DNA of 64,000 nucleotides from Rhodobacterales bacterium. Its GTDB lineage: Bacteria; Pseudomonadota; Alphaproteobacteria; Rhodobacterales; Rhodobacteraceae. The translations under genes and the position numbers were made by a program. The notes under the pieces were generated by a model. The model made no database searches. It was not told the DNA's origin and saw nothing but the letters and a program-made list of their open reading frames with translations. Shown one piece after another: positions 8,856 through 18,586 of this stretch. The stretch is from assembly GCA_002746935.1 (NCBI GenBank), contig PDRW01000033.1, positions 1-64,000 on the forward strand, in the 5' to 3' direction. Each line of letters begins with the position of its first letter. Position 1 is the first letter of the stretch.

Positions 8856-8873
8856 GTTTGACCTGTTTGACCT
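8856..8873 (-). promoter_or_regulatory. Tandem 9-bp direct repeat upstream of the DUF2271 operon
   Basis: The plus strand reads GTTTGACCT twice in a row; on the transcribed minus strand this is AGGTCAAAC twice. It lies 55-72 bp before the DUF2271 start codon. Perfect adjacent direct repeats at this distance are typical of response-regulator or activator sites. The factor is not identifiable. Confidence 0.4.
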
Positions 8874-9191
8874 GGAGCTGGCTATTCGGGCGACCTGTAC
8901 CCGATAAAAAAGCTAATGTAAACGGGGTCGAACCGGCCCGGCCAGGGTTCTGCGGCCATGCAGCCGGTGCAGGGCGGCATTGCGGTTTTGTGGCTCCAAA
9001 AGGCCGGAAGCATCGTTTATGGCAGCGCTACAGGCGCCAGCGCTGTCCGTTCTGGTGCCCGCCAAAGCGAAATCGCCTCAATCCGCAACAACCAGCATCA
9101 GGATCCGCGTTCGAAATCGGAAGGACGCTGATTGAGAAGGAGAATGCTGACTCGGGCTTGACGATTTCCGATTCAGAAAAAGGAAAGACCC
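8874..9191. other. Intergenic region with no clear gene
   Basis: About 320 bp between the DUF2271 promoter region and the small plus-strand frame at 9192. It contains an AT-rich stretch around 8906-8920 (GATAAAAAAGCTAATG) that could hold promoter elements. No coding frame is convincing. Confidence 0.4.
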
Positions 9192-9296
9192 ATGACCATC
9201 CTGTCGAATATCCGCTCGTTCTTCGGCGGCCTGATCCATGCCAACGCCCGTTCGGCCTGCCATATCGAACGCGCGCTGAAGTCTTCGCGTGAGTGA
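9192..9296 (+). CDS. Possible small protein (34 aa)
   Basis: An ATG at 9192 preceded by AGGAAAG opens a 34-residue frame ending at TGA 9294-9296. The product begins MTILSNIRSFFGGLIHANA and ends ALKSSRE, with an amphipathic hydrophobic first half and basic ends. It is followed after about 35 bp by a hairpin that could end its transcript. No family is recognised. Support is the RBS, spacing and terminator only. Confidence 0.4.
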   Translation: MTILSNIRSFFGGLIHANARSACHIERALKSSRE

Positions 9297-9332
9297 TCTG
9301 TTCAGGCAGCCAACCCCGGAAACGGAAATGGA

Positions 9333-9363
9333 AACGGGCGGCGACATTGCGTCACCGCCCGTT
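9333..9363. terminator. Hairpin between convergent genes
   Basis: AACGGGCGG at 9333-9341 pairs with CCGCCCGTT at 9355-9363 around a 13-base loop. It lies between the plus-strand small frame and the 3' end of the minus-strand symporter and could serve both directions. Confidence 0.5.
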
Positions 9364-9381
9364 CTTCCGGCTGTGTGTCTG

Positions 9382-10971
9382 TCAGGTGAAGATGAAATAG
9401 GTCGACACGACGATCGCCACGATCACCGCGCCCACGGGCTTGGCCAGCGACCACGGGGTCATGTCCACCGCCAGGCTGTCACGCGGCACATAGGGCGTCT
9501 TCATCGGATGGGTCTTGCCGATCACCAGCATGATGATGATGTTGAGCACGAAGAGCGCCGCCATCACGTGCAGGAAATGCGGATAGCTGTCGCCACCCAG
9601 CGCCGGCTTCAGGATGAACTGGCTGATGATGTAGAGGCCGACACCCGAGGCAAGGCCGATCTTCGCCGCGGCCGGCGGCACGTCGCGGGTGAAGATGCCC
9701 ACGAGGATGATCGTCAGGATCGGGATCGAATAGCAGCCGTTGACCTCTTGCAGATAGCCGAACAGCCCCTGCGGCGCATTGGCGATGAAGGGCGCGATGG
9801 TCATCGACGCCAGCGCCAGCACGATGCCGAATTTCTTGCCCGCGCCCACGGTCTGCATGTCGCTGGCTTCGGGTTTGAAATATTGCCGGTAGATGTCGAC
9901 ACCGAACAGCGTCACCGAACTGTTGAGCGCCGAGTTGAACGAGCTCAGGATGGCGCCGAACAGCACCGCGGCGAAGAAGCCGCGCAGCGGGAACGGCAGG
10001 ACTTCGTTCACCAGTTTCGGATAGGCTTGGTCGGCCACTTCGAGGTCACGGAAAAGCTGATAGGCGATGATGCCGGGCAGCACCACGATCAGCGGCCCGA
10101 GGATCTTCAGCACGCCGGCGAAGAGCAGGCCCTTCTGGCCTTCCTTCAGGTCTTTCGCCCCCAGCGCCCGCTGGATGATGGCCTGGTTGGTGCCCCAGTA
10201 GAACAGCTGCACCAGCATCATCCCGGTGAAGATCGTCGCAAAGGGGATCGAGGAATCCGACCCGCCGATGGCGTCGAATTTCTCGGGGTTCGAGGTGTAG
10301 AGCGTCGAGATGCCGTCGAACAGGCTGCCATTGCCGATCGCCAGAAGGCCGAACAACGGCACCAGCAGACCGCCCGCGAACAGCCCGACCGCGTTGATCG
10401 TGTCGGACACGGCCACCGCTTTCAGACCGCCGAAAATGGCGTAGATCGAGCCGATGATGCCGATGGCCCAGACCGTGATCCAGAGTGCCGCGTTGTGGCT
10501 CACGCCGAGAAGGGCGGGCACGTCGAACATGGTCGAGAGCGCCAGCGCGCCGGAATAGAGCACGATCGGCAGCAGCACCACCACATAGCCCGACAGGAAC
10601 AGAAGCGATGTGATGGTCTTGGTCTGGGCGTCATAGCGCTCTTCGAGGAACCCGGGGATCGTCGAGATGCCGGATTTGAGATAACGCGGCAAGAGAACCA
10701 GCGCCGTCACCACCATGGCGATGGCGGCCAGTGTTTCCCAGGCCATGACCAGAATGCCTTCGGAATAGGCCTGGCCGGTGAGGCCGACGATCTGTTCGGT
10801 CGACAGGTTGGTGAGCAGGAGCGAACCCGCAATCACCGGCGCGGTCAGCGACCGGCCCCCGAGGAAATAGCCCTCGGAATGCTCCTCATCGGTTCCGCGT
10901 GTCCACAGATAGGACAGGATCGCCACCATGGCGGTGAAACCGACAAATGCCAATATGTTGAGTGTTCCCAT
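9382..10971 (-). CDS. Sodium:solute symporter (SSS/SLC5 family)
   Basis: 529 residues with about 13-14 hydrophobic helices across the whole length. The sequence resembles the sugar-type branch of the SSS family: EGYFLGGRSLTAPVIAGSL near residue 32, NLSTEQIVGLTGQAYSEG near 55 and SGISTIPGFLEERYD near 100. These proteins import sugars, polyols or related solutes using the sodium gradient. The ATG at 10971 has GGGAGGGAA upstream. The gene stands alone. A perfect 12-bp palindrome 44-55 bp before the start looks like a LacI-family operator, which agrees with a sugar or sugar-derivative substrate (inference). The exact substrate cannot be told. Confidence 0.88.
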   Translation of the reverse strand: MGTLNILAFVGFTAMVAILSYLWTRGTDEEHSEGYFLGGRSLTAPVIAGSLLLTNLSTEQIVGLTGQAYSEGILVMAWETLAAIAMVVTALVLLPRYLKSGISTIPGFLEERYDAQTKTITSLLFLSGYVVVLLPIVLYSGALALSTMFDVPALLGVSHNAALWITVWAIGIIGSIYAIFGGLKAVAVSDTINAVGLFAGGLLVPLFGLLAIGNGSLFDGISTLYTSNPEKFDAIGGSDSSIPFATIFTGMMLVQLFYWGTNQAIIQRALGAKDLKEGQKGLLFAGVLKILGPLIVVLPGIIAYQLFRDLEVADQAYPKLVNEVLPFPLRGFFAAVLFGAILSSFNSALNSSVTLFGVDIYRQYFKPEASDMQTVGAGKKFGIVLALASMTIAPFIANAPQGLFGYLQEVNGCYSIPILTIILVGIFTRDVPPAAAKIGLASGVGLYIISQFILKPALGGDSYPHFLHVMAALFVLNIIIMLVIGKTHPMKTPYVPRDSLAVDMTPWSLAKPVGAVIVAIVVSTYFIFT

Positions 10972-11014
10972 GAAGTTCCCTCCCGGTCATTCGCGCGTTG
11001 CACATTGATAGTAT

Positions 11015-11026
11015 GGCAACGTTGCC
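11015..11026. promoter_or_regulatory. LacI-type palindromic operator candidate
   Basis: GGCAACGTTGCC is a perfect 12-bp palindrome with the central AACGTT seen in many LacI/GalR operators. It lies 44-55 bp upstream of the symporter start codon. No lacI-type gene is present in this window. Confidence 0.5.
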
Positions 11027-11102
11027 GGAAGCATAGAGGTTTTTTCATTTTGCAGTGTTCAAAATGCGACTGCATGACGGTGTTTGTCGTCAGCGGCACA
11101 AG

Positions 11103-11242
11103 GCAGACCGGGGCCCGCCAGAGGCAGACGGGGGCGGTTTGCCTGCCAGAGGCAGGCGGGGGCGGTTTGCCTGCCAGAGGCAGGCGGGGGCGATTTGCCA
11201 CCAGAGGCAGGCGGGGGCGATTTGCCACCAGAGGCAGGCGGG
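11103..11242. repeat. Tandem repeat, about 5 units of 27-28 bp
   Basis: Five adjacent units of the form GCAGGCGGGGGCG + (G/A)TTTGCC + (T)(G)CCAGAG; the first and last are degraded and inner units are nearly identical. It occupies the gap between the 3' end of the MoxR gene and the 5' region of the symporter. The units abut directly without unique spacers, so this is not a CRISPR. GCCTGCCAGAGGCAGGC inside the unit can fold back. Confidence 0.85.
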
Positions 11243-11364
11243 GAAAGGCGACGCCGTCCGGGCGCGGCGTGTTTCGTCAAACCCGGCACCCGGAGTGATG
11301 CGACGTCGCGGGCGGGTGCGTCGTTGCGGCGGGCGCTTTTGCACCCGCGGGACGCTGCCCCGGC

Positions 11365-12204
<840 letters not shown>

Positions 12205-12425
12205 GTGGCGCCCTCCCTCTGGTCCGCCCTTGGTAGGAGCGGTGGCGGGGCTTGTCCAGCCGGTGGCGGGCCGGTGGCGGGCCACCGCGGCGGTCCGGCG
12301 GTGCATCGGGCGGCGCATTGGATAGTGACAACCCACAACCGGTCGTTTAAAGCGGCGCGCAGGAGGTAGGCCGGATGGTTGATTTTGCAAAACAAGACGG
12401 CGCCGGCGAGCACAAGGAGCCTGGG

Positions 12426-12848
12426 ATGAAAGCCGAAGTCTTCCTGCCCGAGGACTATGTTCCCGCGGAGGCGGAACCCTTCATGAACGAGCGGCAGCTT
12501 GAGTATTTCCGCCGCAAGCTGCTCGCCTGGAAGGCGGAATTGCTGGACGATTCGAAACACACGATCGAGGGGTTGCAGGATTCGAGCCGCAACATTCCCG
12601 ATCTCGCCGACCGCGCGTCGGAGGAGACCGACCGCGCGCTCGAGCTGCGCACCCGCGACCGCCAGCGCAAGCTTGTGATCAAGATCGAAGAGGCACTGCG
12701 GCGGATCGACAAGGGCGAGTTCGGCTATTGCGAGGCGACCGGCGAGCCGATCTCGCTGAAGCGTCTTCAGGCGCGGCCGATCGCGACGCTGAGCCTTGAG
12801 GCGCAGGAACGTCACGAGCGGCGCGAAAAGGTGCATCGCGACGATTGA
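12426..12848 (+). CDS. dksA: RNA polymerase-binding transcription factor DksA
   Basis: 140 residues. DksA enters the RNA polymerase secondary channel and with ppGpp tunes rRNA and amino-acid gene promoters. The coiled-coil tip is present: D59, D62 and A64 in DLADRA match the key acidic tip of the E. coli protein. The C-terminal globule has only one cysteine (C102, in GYCEATGEPIS) where classical DksA has four zinc-binding cysteines, as in other alphaproteobacterial zinc-independent forms. The start ATG at 12426 has AAGGAG seven bases upstream; the longer in-frame start at 12375 is not supported by family alignment. Confidence 0.93.
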   Translation: MKAEVFLPEDYVPAEAEPFMNERQLEYFRRKLLAWKAELLDDSKHTIEGLQDSSRNIPDLADRASEETDRALELRTRDRQRKLVIKIEEALRRIDKGEFGYCEATGEPISLKRLQARPIATLSLEAQERHERREKVHRDD

Positions 12849-12957
12849 CCGGCCCCGGTCGGGCGGCGGGCGGCGGGCGGCAGTTCCGGCCGCTGGCAGG
12901 CATTCGGCACCGGGGCGGGCGCGTCCCGGTGTCTTGTTTTGGAGGGCGTTGACAGCC

Positions 12958-14145
12958 ATGAAGGGGATACGGGTCGGAGAGGAAATCACCGTTCTGGGCG
13001 GCGGGATCGGCGGTCTGGCGGCGGCGACGGCGCTGGCGTTGCGCGGGGGGCGGGTGACGGTGCTGGAGCAGGCCAGCGAAATTGGCGAAATCGGCGCGGG
13101 GGTGCAGGTTTCGCCGAACGGTTTCGCCGTGCTCGACGCCCTCGGCCTTGCCGAGACCGCCCGGGCCCGGGGAATGCACTCGCGCGGGGTCCGGCTGGTC
13201 GACGGGCTTACCGGGCGCGACGTGGTGCGGATGAACCTCGCCGGGCGGCGGCCGGGCAGGGATTTCCTGCTGTTTCACCGCGCCGACCTGATCGACATGC
13301 TGCTCAGCCGCGCCGTCGGGCTCGGGGTCGAGGTCGAGACCGGGGTGCGGGTCACAGGGGTCGCGCTGGATGAAACGGGCGTGACACTGGAGACCGAGGG
13401 CGGGCCGACGCGGCACGCCCCCTTCGTGGTCGGCGCCGACGGGTTGCATTCGCGCCTGCGTACCGCGTTCAACGGGGCGCGCAAACCGTTTTTCACCGGC
13501 CAGGTGGCCTGGCGGGCACTGGTTCCGGCACAGGGCGACGAGCCGGTGGAGGCGACCGTCTGGATGGGGCCAAGGCGGCATATGGTCAGCTATCCGCTGC
13601 GCCATGGCGAGCTTGTCAATGTCGTCGCCGTGGAGGAGCGCGCGGGCTGGCCCGATGAAGCCGCCGAAGGCTGGCACCACCCCGACGACCCCGCCAATCT
13701 GCGCGCCGCCTTCGCCGGTTTCGCAAACGCCCCGAAAGCGCTGATCGACCGGGTCGAAGAGGTGAATCTGTGGGGCCTTTTCCGCCACCCGGTAGCGGAC
13801 CGCTGGCACAAGGGCAGGGCGGTGATCCTGGGCGACGCCGCCCATCCGACGCTGCCCTTCATGGCACAGGGGGCGATGATGGCGCTGGAAGATGCCTGGG
13901 TGCTGGCGGATTCGCTGAGCCTCGGCGGCCTCGATGAAGGCCCCGCGCTCTACCAGGCCCGCCGCCGGACCCGGGTTGTCCGGGTGATCGGGGAGGCCAA
14001 CAAGAACGCGCGCAACTATCATCATGCCAACCTGCTGGCCCGGGCCGTGGGCTTCGGGGCGCTGAGAGTGATCGGCGGCGCACGCCCGGAAGCGTTGCTG
14101 CGCCGCTATGACTGGATCTACGACCGCGACGTAACCCGGGACTGA
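12958..14145 (+). CDS. FAD-dependent monooxygenase (salicylate hydroxylase-like)
   Basis: 395 residues of the class A flavoprotein hydroxylase family. Motifs in order: FAD fold TVLGGGIGGLAAATALAL near residue 10, the NAD(P)H-associated VVGADGLHSRLR near 160 and the second FAD site VILGDAAHPTLPFMAQGA near 290. These enzymes hydroxylate aromatic rings using NAD(P)H and oxygen. The start at 12958 follows GGAGGGCG. It reads away from dksA with about 110 bp between them and is not in an obvious operon. The substrate is not predictable; a salicylate-like aromatic acid is the usual annotation. Confidence 0.85.
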   Translation: MKGIRVGEEITVLGGGIGGLAAATALALRGGRVTVLEQASEIGEIGAGVQVSPNGFAVLDALGLAETARARGMHSRGVRLVDGLTGRDVVRMNLAGRRPGRDFLLFHRADLIDMLLSRAVGLGVEVETGVRVTGVALDETGVTLETEGGPTRHAPFVVGADGLHSRLRTAFNGARKPFFTGQVAWRALVPAQGDEPVEATVWMGPRRHMVSYPLRHGELVNVVAVEERAGWPDEAAEGWHHPDDPANLRAAFAGFANAPKALIDRVEEVNLWGLFRHPVADRWHKGRAVILGDAAHPTLPFMAQGAMMALEDAWVLADSLSLGGLDEGPALYQARRRTRVVRVIGEANKNARNYHHANLLARAVGFGALRVIGGARPEALLRRYDWIYDRDVTRD

Positions 14146-14236
14146 CCCCGAGGCGCCGGGGCGCGGGGCTTCAGGACGCAGGCAGCGCGGATCCGCAGGC
14201 GGGATGTCCCAGGGCGCGGCGCCGCCCCTGGAGCCA

Positions 14237-14258
14237 CCCGTGTGCTTGAGCACACGGG
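14237..14258. terminator. Perfect 10-bp stem hairpin after the monooxygenase gene
   Basis: CCCGTGTGCT (14237-14246) and AGCACACGGG (14249-14258) are perfect inverted arms with two bases between. It lies about 90 bp past the monooxygenase stop. There is no T-run, so it could be a hairpin terminator or a protein-binding palindrome. Confidence 0.4.
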
Positions 14259-14278
14259 CGCGCACTGCCCTGTTGTCT

Positions 14279-14330
14279 GCGCCTGTCCGAAGCCGGGAAA
14301 CCGGCGCCCGGGTTGGTGCGGGGCTTGTTC
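14279..14330 (+). repeat. Dispersed GCATGTCCGAAG-type repeat, copy 2
   Basis: Begins CGCCTGTCCGAAGCCGGGAA and continues ACCGGCGCCCGGGTTGGTGC. It aligns with the copies at 6066, 14451 and 50529. Confidence 0.55.
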
Positions 14331-14362
14331 TGCGCGGGGTGGGCTTTGAACCGGCTGCTGCT

Positions 14363-14396
14363 ATTCCATTAGTCCGGAATTCCGGACTAATGGAAT
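14363..14396. repeat. Perfect 34-bp palindrome, copy 1 of the TCCGGAATTCCGGA family
   Basis: The 34 bases centred on 14379/14380 read the same on both strands: outer arm ATTCCATTAG, core TCCGGAATTCCGGA, outer arm CTAATGGAAT. Related elements are at 36610-36640 (imperfect) and 61228-61263 (36 bp, perfect). All are intergenic. The low GC of the outer arms contrasts with the surroundings. Confidence 0.85.
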
Positions 14397-14450
14397 CCCG
14401 GATTATCGCCCTGTTTTCAGGCGCTTGACCGGGGCGGGAACCGGTTGGTG

Positions 14451-14499
14451 CGCATGTCCGAAGCCGGGAAGCCGACGCCTTGGTTGGCGCGTGGCTCTA
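14451..14499 (+). repeat. Dispersed GCATGTCCGAAG-type repeat, copy 3
   Basis: Begins CGCATGTCCGAAGCCGGGAA and continues GCCGACGCCTTGGTTGGCGC. It touches the stop codon of the minus-strand aminotransferase, so it would lie at that transcript's 3' end. Confidence 0.55.
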
Positions 14500-15699
14500 T
14501 CCCGCGAGCCTGCCCGCGAAGGCCGCCAGCCGGGTCAGAGCGTCGGCGAGCACCGCATCGTCGACCGTCAGAGCCACCCGCACATGGCCCGCGGCGGCGG
14601 TGCCGAAGCTTTCGCCGGGCATTACCGCGATATGCGCCTCCTCCAGCAGCCGGAGCGCGAAATCCTGCCCCGAGAGCCCGGTGGCGCGGATGTCGAGCAG
14701 CAGATACATCGCGCCCTGGGCGGGGATCGGGCGCACCGGGTCTTGCCCCGCCAGCACCCCGAGCGCCAGTGCCCGGCGACGGCGGAAGGGGGCGGCGATC
14801 TCCGATTCGAGCAACGCGCCCCGGTCCAGGGCAAAACGCGCGGCCTCCTGGATGAACCCCGGCAGCCCGTAGGTGGTATGGACCGCGAAATTGATCACCT
14901 GTCCGATCACCTCTTCCGGGCCTGCGATCCAGCCCACCCGGCTGCCGGTCATGGCATAGGCTTTCGACATCGACCCCACCACCAGCGTGCGCGCTGCGAG
15001 CGCCGGGAGCGCGCGCGGGCTGAGGTGCTCCCCCTCCCAGATCATGCTGTCATAGACCTCGTCCGAGATCAGCCAGAGGCCGTTTTCGACGCAGACGGTG
15101 CCGATTTCCTCCAGCGTGTCGCGCGAATAAACCGCGCCGGTGGGGTTGTTGGGCGTATTGATCAGCAGGCTGCGCGCGTCATGGGCGCGGGCGGCAGCGG
15201 CGATGGCGGCGGCGCGGGGACGAAAGCCCTCTTCGGCGGGCGCCGTCACCGCCACCGGCACCCCGCCGGTGGCGCGGATGGTGCCGGGATAGGTGGCATA
15301 GAACGGGTCGATGAACAGCCCCGTCTGACCCGGGTCGAGCACCGCCGCATGGGCGGCAAACAGCGCTGCCTGGCCTCCGGCAGTGATGAACACGTTTTCC
15401 GGCCCGGTGGCGACGCCGCTGCGCGCGGCAAGCCGCGCGGCCACGGCGGCGCGCAGGCCCGGGTCTCCGGCGATCGCGGTATAGCCGGTGTAACCGGCGC
15501 GGGCGGAAGCGGTCATCGCGTCGAGGATCTGCCCGGGCGTCCTGAAATCGTGCTCGCCGATGGTGAGGTCGACCACCGTCTCGCCCCGGGCGATCATCTC
15601 GCGGGCGGCGGAGAACACCGCCCAGGCATCGCCCCCGCCCGACAGCGCCCGCAGACGGTTCGACAGCTTGAGGGGGCTTTCGGGGGTGGGAGAAGGCAT
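14497..15699 (-). CDS. Pyridoxal-phosphate aminotransferase, class I/II
   Basis: 400 residues with the fold-type I aminotransferase pattern. Visible marks are GYTGYTAIAGDPGLRAAVA near residue 70, the PLP-contacting NTPNNPTGAVYS near 175, SDEVYDSMIW near 205 and the Schiff-base lysine in SMSKAYAMTGSRVGW near 240. It is an aspartate/aromatic-type transaminase by sequence; the amino donor cannot be fixed. The start ATG at 15699 is divergent from guaB, with about 160 bp between the starts. The stop codon lies inside a dispersed repeat. Confidence 0.87.
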   Translation of the reverse strand: MPSPTPESPLKLSNRLRALSGGGDAWAVFSAAREMIARGETVVDLTIGEHDFRTPGQILDAMTASARAGYTGYTAIAGDPGLRAAVAARLAARSGVATGPENVFITAGGQAALFAAHAAVLDPGQTGLFIDPFYATYPGTIRATGGVPVAVTAPAEEGFRPRAAAIAAAARAHDARSLLINTPNNPTGAVYSRDTLEEIGTVCVENGLWLISDEVYDSMIWEGEHLSPRALPALAARTLVVGSMSKAYAMTGSRVGWIAGPEEVIGQVINFAVHTTYGLPGFIQEAARFALDRGALLESEIAAPFRRRRALALGVLAGQDPVRPIPAQGAMYLLLDIRATGLSGQDFALRLLEEAHIAVMPGESFGTAAAGHVRVALTVDDAVLADALTRLAAFAGRLAG

Positions 15700-15824
15700 C
15701 AGATCGGGCTCCGCTGGCAGACCGCCAGATCGGCGGCACCTCCCCCATATCGCGGGGGCGGCCCGGGCGCACCCCCAGGAATTTGCGCCCCGCCCCTTTC
15801 CAATCCTCCGCCGCCATGAGATAG

Positions 15825-17237
<1,413 letters not shown>

Positions 17238-17276
17238 GGAAATGAACGGCTTGTGCGGCGTTCTTGAAGTGGTGCC

Positions 17277-18449
17277 ATGACCCCGGCCGCCCGTGTGGCC
17301 GCCGCCATCGAGCTGCTGGACGGCTGGCTTTCCGGCGCGCCGGCCGAGAAGCTCCTGACCACCTGGGGGCGGCAGCACCGCTTTGCGGGCTCGAAGGATC
17401 GCGCCGCGATCCGCGATCATGTCTGGCAGGCGATCCGCTGTCGCCGCAGCTTCGCCGCCCTCGGTGGCGCAGAGACCGGGCGCGGGCTGATGCTCGGCGC
17501 CCTGCGGGCGGCGGGCGAAGACCCGGGCATGGTGTTCACCGGTGCAGGCCATGCGCCGGCGCCGCTGACGCCAGAGGAGGCCACACGCGGCGCCCCGCCC
17601 ACAGGCAATGCCGCGCTCGATTGCCCCGACTGGCTGGCCCCTGCGCTTGAAGCCAGCCTCGGGGAGGCGTTCGCGCCGGTGATGCAGGCGTTGCGGCATC
17701 GCGCGCCGGTGTTTCTGCGGGTGAACCGCGCCCGCATCAGCCGCGATGCGGCGCTTGCGGCGCTGGCCGGGGAGGGGATCGAGGCCCGTGCGCATCCGCT
17801 GGCCTCCACCGCGCTTGAAGTGGTGGCGGGCGCGCGCCGGGTTCAGGGCTCCCGCGCCTTCCGCAGCGGTCTGGTGGAGCTTCAGGACGCCGCCAGTCAG
17901 GCGGTGGCCGAGGCGGTTGCCGCGGCGTCCGGCCTGCGTCCTGGCGTCCGGCTGCTCGACCATTGCGCCGGGGGCGGCGGCAAGGCGCTGGCGCTGGCGG
18001 CAACCGGGGCCGGGGTCTTCGCCCACGACATCGACGCCGCCCGTATGCGCGATCTTCCGGCGCGGGCAAAAAGGGCGGGTGTGGCTGTCAGGATCCTCGC
18101 GCCGGGCGCGGCGCGGGCGTCGGCGCCCTATGATCTCGTCTTCGCCGACGCCCCCTGTTCCGGTTCCGGTGCCTGGCGCCGCTCTCCGGAGGGAAAGTGG
18201 CGCCTCACCCCCCGGAAACTGGATGAACTTCGTGCTGTACAGGCCGGAATTCTCGATGAAATTCACGCGATGGTCGCGCCTCGTGGCCGGCTTGCCTACG
18301 CCACCTGTAGCCTGCTCGACGCGGAGAATGGCGCGCAGGTCGCGGGTTTCCTCGCGCGCCACCGGCAGTGGCATCTGACGCAGGAGCGCCGCTTCACCCC
18401 GCTTGATGGCGGCGACGGCTTTTATGTCGCGGTTATGGCGCGCTCCTGA
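17277..18449 (+). CDS. RsmB/NOP-family RNA m5C methyltransferase
   Basis: 390 residues. An S-adenosylmethionine-dependent methyltransferase of the RsmB/NOP2 group, which methylates cytosine C5 in rRNA or tRNA. An N-terminal NusB-like helical part (1-130) is followed by the Rossmann domain, with SAM loop LLDHCAGGGGKALALAA near 230, and the two catalytic cysteines in DAPCSGSG near 290 and ATCSLL near 342. It starts about 40 bp after guaB on the same strand, so it is probably co-transcribed with it. The exact RNA target is unknown; E. coli RsmB modifies 16S C967. Confidence 0.88.
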   Translation: MTPAARVAAAIELLDGWLSGAPAEKLLTTWGRQHRFAGSKDRAAIRDHVWQAIRCRRSFAALGGAETGRGLMLGALRAAGEDPGMVFTGAGHAPAPLTPEEATRGAPPTGNAALDCPDWLAPALEASLGEAFAPVMQALRHRAPVFLRVNRARISRDAALAALAGEGIEARAHPLASTALEVVAGARRVQGSRAFRSGLVELQDAASQAVAEAVAAASGLRPGVRLLDHCAGGGGKALALAATGAGVFAHDIDAARMRDLPARAKRAGVAVRILAPGAARASAPYDLVFADAPCSGSGAWRRSPEGKWRLTPRKLDELRAVQAGILDEIHAMVAPRGRLAYATCSLLDAENGAQVAGFLARHRQWHLTQERRFTPLDGGDGFYVAVMARS

Positions 18450-18522
18450 GGTGCACTTGACGCGGGAGCGCGTGGTTGATCTAACAACCCGGTGTTGAGG
18501 TGGCGGCGCCCGGCCAGGCGGA

Positions 18523-18538
18523 TTAATCGGGCGTTAAC
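18523..18538 (+). promoter_or_regulatory. CtrA binding site upstream of cckA
   Basis: TTAA, seven bases (TCGGGCG), then TTAAC: an exact match to the full CtrA box TTAA-N7-TTAAC, 49-64 bp upstream of the cckA start. CckA controls CtrA phosphorylation, so this suggests feedback. A near copy lies at 21061-21076. Confidence 0.7.
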
Positions 18539-18586
18539 TGTTTTCACGCCCTAATCACCGGGAACCGAATCAGGATCGAGGATTTC

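Noticed and set aside
8858-9292. A 144-codon plus-strand frame covering the 34-residue frame
   Set aside because: No RBS at its start and no family likeness; the shorter frame has better initiation signals.
11103-11242. CRISPR-like array
   Set aside because: Units abut directly and have no unique spacers; no cas genes are present. It is a plain tandem repeat.
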